5,623 bases of DNA from JBCBKZ01 sp039026975 (GTDB lineage: Bacteria > Bacteroidota > Bacteroidia > J057): the NCBI GenBank assembly GCA_039026975.1, contig JBCCLI010000421.1, positions 1 through 5,623 on the forward strand, in the 5' to 3' direction. How positions within the stretch are numbered: the first letter of the stretch is position 1; every line of letters starts with the position of its first letter. The position numbers and the translations under genes were made by a program. The notes under the pieces were generated by a model. The model saw only the letters and a list, made by a program, of their open reading frames with translations. It made no database searches and was not told where the DNA came from. Positions 1 through 5,623 of the stretch are shown piece by piece.

Positions 1-1
1 A

Positions 2-646
2 TTTGTGTATGGCCTACCAGAACTCAACAGAGAAGCCATCAGGAACGCAGATAAACTCGCTAATCCAGGCTGCTTTGCCACCTGTATACAGTTGGCACTG
101 CTCCCCTTAGCTAAAGCCGCTAAGCTGGGCAAGGAGGTTCATGTGCATGCCATCACAGGTTCCACCGGGGCGGGCCAGAAGCCGGTTTCCACTACCCACT
201 TCAGCTGGAGAAATAATAATCTTTCCATCTACAAGGCATTCTCCCATCAGCATCTTGGAGAAATACATCAGTCTGCTAACCAACTTCAGCCTGATTATCA
301 AACTCAAATTAATTTTCTCCCTATGCGTGGAGATTTTCCCAGAGGGATTTTTGCTTCTACTTACCTGGAATTTAAGGAAGAGCAAGAGGTAGCAGAAAAA
401 TTGTATAATGAGTATTATGAACCACACCTCTTTACACACGTGAGCACGCAAAATCCACATTTGAAGCAGGTAGTTAATACTAATAAAGCCATTCTATATG
501 TGGAGAAGCATGATAATAAGCTGTTGATCATCAGTATGATAGACAATCTACTAAAAGGAGCCTCCGGGCAAGCCGTACAAAATATGAATCTCATGTTTGG
601 GTTACCGGAAGAGATGGGACTCAAACTCAAAGCAATTGCCTTCTGA
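2..646 (+). CDS. argC: N-acyl-gamma-glutamyl-phosphate reductase ArgC, C-terminal part (5' end cut by window)
   Basis: This cytosolic enzyme reduces N-acetyl- (or N-succinyl-) glutamyl phosphate to the semialdehyde with NADPH, the second committed step of arginine synthesis. The frame is open from the left edge, so the gene is partial: 214 residues remain. ArgC is usually about 320-345 residues, so roughly the first 110, including the N-terminal NADP-binding fold, lie outside. The visible part has the catalytic cysteine in the motif NPGCFAT (fragment residues 21-27, Cys24), then the glycine-rich AITGSTGAGQ segment and SHQHLGEI, which matches the conserved His-x-His region that supplies the catalytic base. 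The GTG at position 5 is an internal valine codon, not a start. The TGA stop lies one base before the argD start, as expected in one operon. The family call is firm. Whether the acyl group is acetyl or succinyl cannot be read from ArgC and is inferred from argF'. Confidence 0.95.
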   Translation, partial: FVYGLPELNREAIRNADKLANPGCFATCIQLALLPLAKAAKLGKEVHVHAITGSTGAGQKPVSTTHFSWRNNNLSIYKAFSHQHLGEIHQSANQLQPDYQTQINFLPMRGDFPRGIFASTYLEFKEEQEVAEKLYNEYYEPHLFTHVSTQNPHLKQVVNTNKAILYVEKHDNKLLIISMIDNLLKGASGQAVQNMNLMFGLPEEMGLKLKAIAF

Positions 647-647
647 T

Positions 648-1787
648 ATGGACTTATTCAACGTATACCCTGTATTCGACCTGGAGCCAGTTGTGGCGGA
701 AGGAGCATGGCTTTGGGATAAAGCCGGCAATAAATACCTGGACTTATATGGAGGGCATGCTGTCATCTCCATTGGACACACCCATCCCCATTTTGTGGAG
801 AGACTAGAGGATCAGCTTAATAAGCTAGCCTTTTACTCTAACTCTGTCCAAAATAACTTACAAAAGGAGCTAGCAAAAAAACTTGGAGAAATGTCTGGCT
901 ATGAAGATCATGCTCTCTTCCTATGTAACTCAGGAGCGGAAGCCATAGAGAATGCCCTCAAACTAGCTTCCTTTCATACTGGGAGAAAAAAAGTTCTGGC
1001 CATTACCCGGGCTTTTCACGGAAGAACAGCCGGAGCAGTAGCCATCACCCATAATCCCAAAATTCAGGCACCTGTCAATGAGGTTTCCCATGTGGACTTT
1101 ATTAGCATGAATGATGAAGCGGCCCTGGAAGCACATCTTCAGAGCCAGGAATACTGTGCCTTCATAGTGGAAAGTATACAAGGAGTAGGAGGCATACATA
1201 TGGCTAGTAATTCCTTTCTGCAGGCCGCCAGAAAGTTATGCAGCCAGTACGGAACCATGCTTATAGCAGATGAGATTCAAGCTGGATTTGGACGTTCCGG
1301 TAAATTCTTTGCCCATCAGCATGCAGGTATAAAGGCAGATATCATTCCCATAGCTAAGGGGATGGGAAATGGCTTCCCAGTAGGAGGGGTACTCATTAGT
1401 CCTGAAATTGAAAGCTGGTACGGAATGCTAGGAACTACCTTTGGGGGGAACCATTTGGCTTGCGTAGCCACCTTAGCAGTGTTAGAAGTAATAGAACAGG
1501 ATAGACTCATGGATCATACAGCTACTTTAGGGGCAGCTTGGATGAAGGAGTTGGAAAAAATTCCCGGAGTAGAAGAAGTGAGAGGGAGCGGTCTTATGAT
1601 AGGGTTGGAGCTAGCCTCCCCTGCTAAACCTATCCGTAAGCAGCTGCTCTTCAGCCATAAAATATTTACAGGATCTTCTTCTGAGCCTAATGTACTCCGT
1701 TTGCTGCCTCCTCTCTGTATTGGTGAAGCAGAAACAGACATGTTTGTTAAAGCGATGAATAAGGTAATGGTTAGTCCTATCGCATAA
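648..1787 (+). CDS. argD: N-acylornithine aminotransferase ArgD (class III PLP aminotransferase)
   Basis: This PLP enzyme transfers an amino group from glutamate to N-acylglutamate semialdehyde to give N-acylornithine. The 379-residue product is a normal length for ArgD. Visible class III motifs are LYGGHAVISIGHTHP (33-47), the cofactor-phosphate loop NSGAEA (94-99), FHGRT (123-127), the ring-binding Asp208 in ADEIQ, the Schiff-base Lys237 in IAKGMGNG, TTFGGNH (263-269) and RLLPPL near the C-terminus (351-356). The ATG at 648 is chosen because it lies one base after the argC stop and its product starts MDLFNVYPVF, which matches ArgD N-termini as I recall them. An in-frame TTG at 597 would add 17 unrelated residues read from argC's coding sequence. 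No Shine-Dalgarno sequence is seen, which is usual for Bacteroidota. The homologous ornithine and GABA aminotransferases are less likely given the operon. Confidence 0.95.
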   Translation: MDLFNVYPVFDLEPVVAEGAWLWDKAGNKYLDLYGGHAVISIGHTHPHFVERLEDQLNKLAFYSNSVQNNLQKELAKKLGEMSGYEDHALFLCNSGAEAIENALKLASFHTGRKKVLAITRAFHGRTAGAVAITHNPKIQAPVNEVSHVDFISMNDEAALEAHLQSQEYCAFIVESIQGVGGIHMASNSFLQAARKLCSQYGTMLIADEIQAGFGRSGKFFAHQHAGIKADIIPIAKGMGNGFPVGGVLISPEIESWYGMLGTTFGGNHLACVATLAVLEVIEQDRLMDHTATLGAAWMKELEKIPGVEEVRGSGLMIGLELASPAKPIRKQLLFSHKIFTGSSSEPNVLRLLPPLCIGEAETDMFVKAMNKVMVSPIA

Positions 1788-2021
1788 GCTTATCTGAAAC
1801 TATTAGGGCTGACAGGATAAGTGTTGATTTATGGTGTTGCGTCAAATTAAAGAATAGCTAAAACAGGTAGAGAGTTCCTCCACGGGTTACGTGGGTAAGA
1901 AGCGTTACCTTGGAGGAACCAAGCGTTTTTACCTTCTTTTTTGTGATTGTAAAGATAAGATCCTGCGAAATGCGGCGTAGCACTAGAAAAAAGAAATTCT
2001 ATAATGCACAGTTGAAAAAGC
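1788..2021 (+). other. 234-base intergenic region between argD and argF'
   Basis: This is the only real gap in an otherwise tightly packed operon, where the other junctions are +1, -4, -4 and -13 bases. It encodes no ordinary protein on either strand. It holds, in order: a weak 6-bp inverted repeat (CTTATC at 1789-1794, GATAAG at 1816-1821); an 8-codon ORF (1831-1857); a nested inverted-repeat element (1874-1923) followed by T runs; and the first half of a 31-codon Arg-rich ORF beginning at 1970. No convincing Bacteroidota promoter (TTG at about -33, TAnnTTTG at about -7) was found. Some Bacteroidota, as I recall, carry another gene such as proC between argD and argF'. No remnant of one is recognisable here. 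The gap may hold a regulatory leader, a terminator for the argC-argD part, or a decayed insertion. Confidence 0.7.
1874..1942 (+). promoter_or_regulatory. Putative structured RNA or attenuator: 9-bp stem, inner hairpins, competing small hairpin and T-rich tract
   Basis: GTTCCTCCA (1874-1882) pairs perfectly with TGGAGGAAC (1911-1919). Two smaller hairpins can form between the arms: CACG-GGTTA-CGTG (1881-1893), which borrows two bases of the outer left arm, and GGTAA-GAAGCG-TTACC (1894-1909). The right arm can instead fold into CTTGG-AGGAA-CCAAG (1909-1923), followed by CG, TTTTT (1926-1930) and TTTTTT (1937-1942). The long stem and the small hairpin use the same bases, so they exclude each other, as in an antiterminator/terminator pair. 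The 5-bp small hairpin is weak for an intrinsic terminator, and the first T run begins two bases after it. The pairings are read directly; the function is inferred. Alternatives are a plain intrinsic terminator after argD, a small structured RNA, or the remnant of a palindromic repeat. No known riboswitch class was recognised. Confidence 0.4.
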
Positions 2022-2065
2022 ATGAATCATTTTCTCTCTGTAAAAGACGTAGACCAAGTAGATAA
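1970..2065 (+). CDS. Possible Arg-rich leader peptide (31 codons) overlapping the argF' start
   Basis: An ATG at 1970 opens a 31-codon frame ending in TAA at 2063-2065, in a different frame from argF', whose start at 2022 lies inside it. The product begins MRRSTRKKK and ends KRRRPSR. Seven of 31 residues are Arg (2, 3, 6, 26, 27, 28, 31) and six are Lys. A short Arg-rich frame just ahead of, and overlapping, an arginine biosynthesis gene could sense arginyl-tRNA by ribosome stalling or affect argF' initiation. However, the region is A/G-rich, which favours Arg and Lys codons by chance, the second half is constrained by argF' coding, and no ribosome binding site is visible. This is a candidate only. 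Confidence 0.2.
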   Translation: MRRSTRKKKFYNAQLKKHESFSLCKRRRPSR

Positions 2066-2966
2066 TTGGCTGACAGAAGCCCTTTCCATCAAAGAAAATC
2101 CCTTTCAGTACGCAGAACTCGGAAAGAATAAGACTTTGGGATTGATCTTTTTTAATTCCAGCTTGAGAACGCGTATGAGCTCCCAGCGAGCTGCCTATAA
2201 CCTGGGCATGAACGTCATTGTGATGAATGTGGGGACAGATAGTTGGAAGCTGGAGTTTGAAGATGGTAGTGTCATGGCAGGAGATAAAGCAGAGCACGTG
2301 AGAGAAGGAGCCGCAGTGATGGGGCAGTACTGTGATATACTGGGCGTACGTGCCTTTGCTGGGTTGACTGACCGTGAGAAAGACTATCAGGAAGAGGTGC
2401 TAACAGCTTTCCAGGCGTATGCTGGTGTTCCCATTATCAGCCTGGAATCAGCTACACGCCATCCGCTACAGTCATTTGCGGATCTGATTACCATTGAAAG
2501 TACCAGGAAGAAGGCCAGACCTAAAGTAGTGCTTTCCTGGGCACCACATCCCAGAGCCCTGCCCCAGGCAGTAGCTAATTCCTTTGCAGAATGGATGTTG
2601 GAAGCAGAGGTAGATTTGTCTATCACTCACCCAAAGGGCTATGAACTAGACCCTGAATTTGTGAAAGATACCCCTGTGATCTATGACCAGGAGGAAGCCT
2701 TTGAGGGAGCTGATTTTGTATATGTAAAAAACTGGTCTTCCTATAAGCGGTATGGACAAGTTCTGAATACAGAGGTAACTTGGCAGGTGAGAGAATCTTT
2801 ATTCACGGAGAATAGCCAATGCTACGTCATGCACTGTCTCCCTGTGAGGAGAAATGTAGTCTTGGCAGATGATATCCTGAATGGCCCCCGTTCTTTAGTC
2901 ATAGAACAGGCAGCCAATAGGGTAGTATCCGCCCAAACTGTTCTCAAACAAATGCTCACAACATGA
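2022..2966 (+). CDS. argF': N-acylornithine carbamoyltransferase ArgF' (N-succinylornithine transcarbamylase type)
   Basis: This enzyme transfers the carbamoyl group from carbamoyl phosphate to N-acylornithine, giving N-acylcitrulline. It replaces classical OTCase in Bacteroidota and some Xanthomonadales. The 314-residue product has the carbamoyl-phosphate loop SSLRTR (46-51), HPLQ (147-150) and HCLPVRRN (271-278). The segments NLGMNVIV (60-67), WKLE (75-78), ATRHPLQSFADLITIE (144-159) and APHPRALPQAV (174-184) resemble the Bacteroides fragilis succinylornithine enzyme as I recall it. Substrate choice is set largely by the residue after GDK: Glu (E92) in the Xanthomonas acetylornithine enzyme, Pro90 in B. 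fragilis. Here it is Ala90 (codon 2289-2291), which favours N-succinylornithine. The MNHFLSVKDV start matches the family N-terminus without extension. The TGA stop overlaps the next ATG by 4 bases (ATGA). Ordinary ornithine carbamoyltransferase is unlikely because the family-specific segments are absent from OTCases. Confidence 0.95.
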   Translation: MNHFLSVKDVDQVDNWLTEALSIKENPFQYAELGKNKTLGLIFFNSSLRTRMSSQRAAYNLGMNVIVMNVGTDSWKLEFEDGSVMAGDKAEHVREGAAVMGQYCDILGVRAFAGLTDREKDYQEEVLTAFQAYAGVPIISLESATRHPLQSFADLITIESTRKKARPKVVLSWAPHPRALPQAVANSFAEWMLEAEVDLSITHPKGYELDPEFVKDTPVIYDQEEAFEGADFVYVKNWSSYKRYGQVLNTEVTWQVRESLFTENSQCYVMHCLPVRRNVVLADDILNGPRSLVIEQAANRVVSAQTVLKQMLTT

Positions 2967-3466
2967 AAATACTACATGGGTTTATTCTGGCTAGCCTTCT
3001 TCTCATGCTAGCACCCTCCCTTTCCGGACAGGGAGTGAGCCGTTCCGGCCCTGATGAAGTCATTCTCCACAAGTGGAAAGCGGATGAGAGCTTCACCACC
3101 TTTATGAGTCGGTTTGAAGGAAAAGTGGTATATGTGGATGTTTGGGCCAGCTGGTGTATTCCCTGCAGACATGAGTTTGAATATGCGAGAGAATTGAAAA
3201 AAGAGTTTGCTAATGAGGACGTTATCTTCCTGTATATCAATGTAGACCTGAACTCCGGTCCCTGGGAAAGAGCCATAGAAAAATTTGACCTAATGGGGCA
3301 TCACCTGACCTTGACTTCTAGCCAACGTAAAACTTTCCAGGATGCCTACGGGATCAAGGGCTACCCTACCTATCTACTATTTGACAGAAGCGGAAAACTA
3401 AAGAAAAAAGATGCGCCCTGGCCCAGTCAAGGGAAATCCCAAAAAGCTATCCGAAAGCTCCTATGA
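2963..3466 (+). CDS. Secreted thioredoxin-fold protein, TlpA-like
   Basis: This is a predicted periplasmic thiol-disulfide oxidoreductase of 167 residues. The N-terminus (about 1-22) is a typical signal peptide: Lys at position 2, a hydrophobic core FILASLLLMLAP, then SLSGQG, where cleavage is likely. There is no lipobox Cys. The thioredoxin domain covers about 35-165: beta strand VVYVDVWASW, active site W-C65-I-P-C68, and cis-Pro135 in GYPTYLLFD. C65 and C68 are the only cysteines, so no extra structural disulfide is expected. The family reduces or exchanges disulfides in exported proteins, for example in cytochrome c maturation or redox stress; the partner here is unknown. It overlaps argF' upstream and argB downstream by ATGA junctions, so its translation is probably coupled to both. 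Nothing in known arginine synthesis needs a secreted thioredoxin, which makes the position odd. Family and export are well supported; the specific role is not. Confidence 0.92.
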   Translation: MKILHGFILASLLLMLAPSLSGQGVSRSGPDEVILHKWKADESFTTFMSRFEGKVVYVDVWASWCIPCRHEFEYARELKKEFANEDVIFLYINVDLNSGPWERAIEKFDLMGHHLTLTSSQRKTFQDAYGIKGYPTYLLFDRSGKLKKKDAPWPSQGKSQKAIRKLL

Positions 3467-4251
3467 AAGAAGTGCTGGTCATGAAAATTGGAGGGAAGGT
3501 CATAGATGATCTACCTGCCTTACAAAGCTTTTTAACTTCCTGGGCCAAACTTCCCGGAAAAAAAATACTGATACACGGTGGAGGAAAATCCGCTACGCAG
3601 GTAGCTGCCAAGTTAGGAGTAGATGCCCCCATGATTCAAGGGAGGAGAATCACCAATGAAGGTATGCTGGAAGTGGCTATGATGGTGTATGGAGGATTGG
3701 TGAATAAACGCATAGTAAGCTTTCTGCAAAAGCTGGACGTAAATGCTTTGGGATTAACTGGCGCAGATCTGAACGTAATTAAAGCCCACAAACGGCCTGT
3801 AAAGGAGATAGACTATGGCTTTGCAGGAGACATAGATGCAGTAGATGGAGACATACTTAGCTATCTACTTGAAAAAGGAATTACACCTGTCATGGCGCCC
3901 CTTACCCATGATCAGCAAGGCCAAATGCTGAACACCAATGCAGACACTATAGCGGCTACCGTAGCTTCAGCCCTTTCCAGTCATTTTTCAGTCAGGCTCA
4001 TGTACACTTTTGAAAAAGCAGGGGTACTAACTGATGCGGAGGATGAAAATAGTATCATTCCCGAACTTACGCCCGCTTTATATGCCAGCTATAAGGCTGA
4101 TGGAACTATAGCAGATGGCATGATTCCCAAGCTTGACAATGCTTTTTCTGCCTTAAAATCAGGGGTGAAAGCTGTTTATATTGGAAAGCAAGAAGCTATG
4201 CACACTATTTACCAACCTTCTTTTAGCGGAACCACCATATGCCAATCCTAA
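3463..4251 (+). CDS. argB: N-acylglutamate kinase ArgB
   Basis: This amino-acid kinase family enzyme phosphorylates N-acetyl- or N-succinylglutamate with ATP in the cytosol and supplies the substrate of ArgC. The 262-residue product has Lys8 and the glycine pair in MKIGGKVID (7-15), the phosphate-binding loop HGGGKSA (38-44), the acylglutamate-binding segment QGRRITNEGM (59-68), LNTNAD (156-161) with the catalytic-site Asp161, and GMIPKLDNA (219-227) with Lys223, equivalent to Lys217 of the E. coli enzyme. It lacks the N-terminal helical extension found in arginine-inhibited hexameric kinases, so it resembles the arginine-insensitive dimeric type (an inference from length). The ATG at 3463 forms an ATGA overlap with the preceding stop and is preferred over the in-frame ATG at 3481, which would begin immediately at the KIGG strand. 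The last 13 bases overlap argE. Confidence 0.95.
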   Translation: MKEVLVMKIGGKVIDDLPALQSFLTSWAKLPGKKILIHGGGKSATQVAAKLGVDAPMIQGRRITNEGMLEVAMMVYGGLVNKRIVSFLQKLDVNALGLTGADLNVIKAHKRPVKEIDYGFAGDIDAVDGDILSYLLEKGITPVMAPLTHDQQGQMLNTNADTIAATVASALSSHFSVRLMYTFEKAGVLTDAEDENSIIPELTPALYASYKADGTIADGMIPKLDNAFSALKSGVKAVYIGKQEAMHTIYQPSFSGTTICQS

Positions 4252-5315
4252 ACCAGCAAATTACAGAAGATTGTATCCAGCTCCTCCAGCAACTCATAGG
4301 AATTCCCTCTTTAAGCAGAGAAGAGAACCTAACAGCTGAAGCACTCTTTCAATTCTTCCAGCAGCAAGGGCATTCTCCCCATAAGCAGGGAAATAATATC
4401 TGGGTAGTCAATCAGGCCTATCATCCTGATCTTCCTACCATTCTCCTAAACTCTCATCATGACACCGTCAAGCCTACTCAGGGATGGACGTATGAGCCTT
4501 TCACGGCTACACTGGAAGATGATAAACTGACCGGTCTGGGAAGTAATGACGCGGGAGGTCCTTTGGTTTCTCTCATAGCCACCTTTCTGCATTATGCTGA
4601 AGCAGAAAATCTACCCTTTAACCTGATCATAGCAGCTACTGCAGAGGAAGAAATTTCCGGGAAGAACGGCATAGCCTCTATCCTGGAAAAAATAGGCCCT
4701 GTAGACCTCGGCATCATAGGCGAACCTACCCAAATGCAGATGGCCATTTCCGAAAAAGGGCTGATGGTCCTTGACTGCTACGCCAAGGGAAAATCAGGCC
4801 ACGCCGCCAGAGAAGAAGGGATTAACGCCATTTACCAAGCCCTGAGAGACATACAGTGGTTTAGAGAATTTGAGTTTGAAGAGGTTTCCCCCTTCCTGGG
4901 AAAGGTCAAAATGAGTGTTACACAAATAGACGCCGGAATCCAGCATAACGTAGTCCCTGATAGCTGCCACTACGTAGTAGACGTTCGCACAAACGAGCTG
5001 TACTCTAATCAGGAAGCCTTCCGTATCATAGATCAGGCAGTAGCCTCTGAAGTGAAACCCAGATCTTTCCGTCTTAACTCTTCCAGGCTGCCAGTGGAAC
5101 ATCCCATTGTTCAGAAGGGCATCAGCATGGGGAGAAAATACTTTGGTTCTCCCACCTTGTCAGACCAGGCACTTATCCCGTATCCTACCCTCAAAATAGG
5201 ACCCGGTGATTCTGCCCGCTCACATACGCCTAATGAATACATTCTCCTACCAGAAATAAGAGAGGGAATAGACATTCTCATCAAACTGTTAGAGGGCTTG
5301 GAACTAAGGTCTTAG
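4239..5315 (+). CDS. argE: M20-family deacylase ArgE (N-acylornithine/N-acylcitrulline deacylase)
   Basis: This zinc-dependent amidohydrolase removes the acyl group from an arginine precursor. With an ArgF'-type enzyme in the same operon, the expected substrate is N-succinyl- or N-acetylcitrulline, yielding citrulline for ArgG. The 358-residue product has the M20 catalytic motifs: His73 and Asp75 in NSHHDTV (71-77), bridging Asp104 in GSNDAGGP (101-108), catalytic Glu137 and metal ligand Glu138 in TAEEEISG (134-141), GEPT (161-164) and His329 in SHTPNEY (328-334). His188 in GKSGHAA lies in the lid/dimerisation domain. No signal peptide is present, so it is cytosolic. The start overlaps the end of argB by 13 bases. 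It is the last gene of the operon: the next frame is on the opposite strand. The related DapE and carboxypeptidase G2 families share the fold; operon context favours ArgE. Confidence 0.93.
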   Translation: MPILNQQITEDCIQLLQQLIGIPSLSREENLTAEALFQFFQQQGHSPHKQGNNIWVVNQAYHPDLPTILLNSHHDTVKPTQGWTYEPFTATLEDDKLTGLGSNDAGGPLVSLIATFLHYAEAENLPFNLIIAATAEEEISGKNGIASILEKIGPVDLGIIGEPTQMQMAISEKGLMVLDCYAKGKSGHAAREEGINAIYQALRDIQWFREFEFEEVSPFLGKVKMSVTQIDAGIQHNVVPDSCHYVVDVRTNELYSNQEAFRIIDQAVASEVKPRSFRLNSSRLPVEHPIVQKGISMGRKYFGSPTLSDQALIPYPTLKIGPGDSARSHTPNEYILLPEIREGIDILIKLLEGLELRS

Positions 5316-5415
5316 GTCCTTCTTTGCAGCTTTGTATGAGAAATATGTAGGTTAAGTCAAAAGATTTTTCGCCTCTACCTCAAACACGAATCATTCTCTC
5401 ATTCAATCATTAAAA
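5316..5415. other. Convergent intergenic region after argE, no clear terminator
   Basis: About 100 bases lie between the argE stop and the stop of the - strand frame. The stretch is AT-rich with short T runs (for example around 5363-5370). I found no hairpin with a GC-rich stem and adjoining T run on either strand. Some transcription stop would be expected between converging genes, but none can be pointed to. Confidence 0.4.
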
Positions 5416-5622
5416 TCAGGATGCAGTTAGCAGCTTCTGCACCGCTGGTGTAATCGCAAGCACTACTCCTCCTTTCCCTCCAGTAGCTTCATGGAGGATG
5501 AGTTGCCAGCTCTCCTTTTGCGCCTCAGAAAGATTTGTTTGATTGCTAATGGCGTCTATCAGTTGGATACCTACATCAGCTACCCGTTCCAGGTTTTGGG
5601 AATGAGCCATGATATTTTGCCG
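5416..5622 (-). CDS. C-terminal fragment of an unrecognised protein (5' end outside window)
   Basis: A - strand frame runs from the right edge to a TGA at 5416-5418 (reverse complement). It is open through the edge, so the ATG at 5608-5610 (64 codons from there) need not be the start; four further sense codons precede it in the window. The visible sequence looks like real protein: two probable amphipathic helices (LERVADVGIQLIDAI and SEAQKESWQLILHEA), a glycine-rich turn GGKGGVV and a final helix AITPAVQKLL. There are no cysteines, signal or membrane segments. I do not recognise the family. It converges with argE, so it probably marks the end of the arginine operon and belongs to a different transcription unit. 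Confidence 0.6.
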   Translation of the reverse strand, partial: RQNIMAHSQNLERVADVGIQLIDAISNQTNLSEAQKESWQLILHEATGGKGGVVLAITPAVQKLLTAS

Positions 5623-5623
5623 A

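Noticed and set aside
107..460. Open frame on the - strand within argC
   Set aside because: It is a shadow of argC: Cys- and Ser-rich low-plausibility protein with no motif. The same holds for the other antisense frames inside argD, argF', argB and argE.
597..647. In-frame TTG start that would extend argD by 17 residues into argC
   Set aside because: The extra residues are unlike ArgD N-termini and are read out of frame from argC coding sequence. The ATG at 648 gives the normal length and follows the argC stop by one base.
1784..1793. 10-base palindrome ATAAGCTTAT overlapping the argD stop
   Set aside because: It has no loop for an RNA hairpin and no repeat partner nearby; probably chance.
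1789..1821. CTTATC...GATAAG inverted repeat as an argD terminator
   Set aside because: The stem is only 6 bp and AT-rich, the loop is long and no T run follows directly.
1874..1919. The inverted repeat as insertion-sequence ends or a tRNA-like gene
   Set aside because: No transposase, target-site duplication or tRNA consensus (T-loop, CCA end, anticodon arm) is seen; arm spacing is far too short for an insertion sequence.
2000..2005. TATAAT, a sigma-70-like -10 hexamer 17 bases before the argF' start
   Set aside because: No matching -35 sequence lies about 17 bases upstream, and the Bacteroidota promoter consensus (TAnnTTTG) does not fit. AT-rich sequence gives such hexamers by chance.
5304..5315. 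CTAAG-GT-CTTAG inverted repeat at the argE stop as a terminator
   Set aside because: A 2-base loop cannot form an RNA hairpin with the full stem, it lies inside coding sequence and no T run follows.

Overview
This window carries most of an arginine biosynthesis operon on the + strand. It comes from a bacterium that is most likely in the Bacteroidota, possibly a Cytophagales-type lineage. Three things support this: the carbamoyltransferase resembles, as I recall it, the Bacteroides-type N-succinylornithine transcarbamylase rather than a classical ArgF/OTCase; the gene set argC-argD-argF'-argB-argE is typical of that phylum; and there are no clear Shine-Dalgarno sequences before the starts. The genus cannot be fixed from the sequence.

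Layout: 2-646 is the C-terminal two thirds of argC (N-acyl-glutamyl-phosphate reductase), cut by the left edge. argD (acylornithine aminotransferase, 648-1787) starts one base after it. A 234-base gap follows (1788-2021). It holds no ordinary gene but does hold an unusual nested inverted-repeat structure and an Arg-rich short ORF that runs into the next gene. Then come argF' (acylornithine carbamoyltransferase, 2022-2966), a secreted thioredoxin/TlpA-like protein (2963-3466), argB (acylglutamate kinase, 3463-4251) and argE (M20-family deacylase, 4239-5315). The last four genes overlap by 4, 4 and 13 bases, so they are probably cotranscribed and translationally coupled. A convergent - strand reading frame (5416 to the right edge) looks like the C-terminus of an unrelated protein. 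argH, argG and the N-acyltransferase gene are not in the window.

How the genes fit together: ArgB phosphorylates N-acylglutamate, ArgC reduces it to the semialdehyde and ArgD transaminates it to N-acylornithine. ArgF' carbamoylates this while it is still acylated, and ArgE then removes the acyl group from N-acylcitrulline. Residue 90 of ArgF', the position known to discriminate acetyl from succinyl substrates, is Ala. It is neither the Glu of acetylornithine enzymes nor the Pro of Bacteroides succinylornithine enzymes. From published substitution work as I recall it, Ala predicts a succinylated route.

The main oddities are the secreted thioredoxin-fold gene locked between two cytosolic arginine genes by ATGA overlaps, and the possible attenuator-like region ahead of argF'. 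I see no CRISPR array, insertion sequence, tRNA or rRNA.
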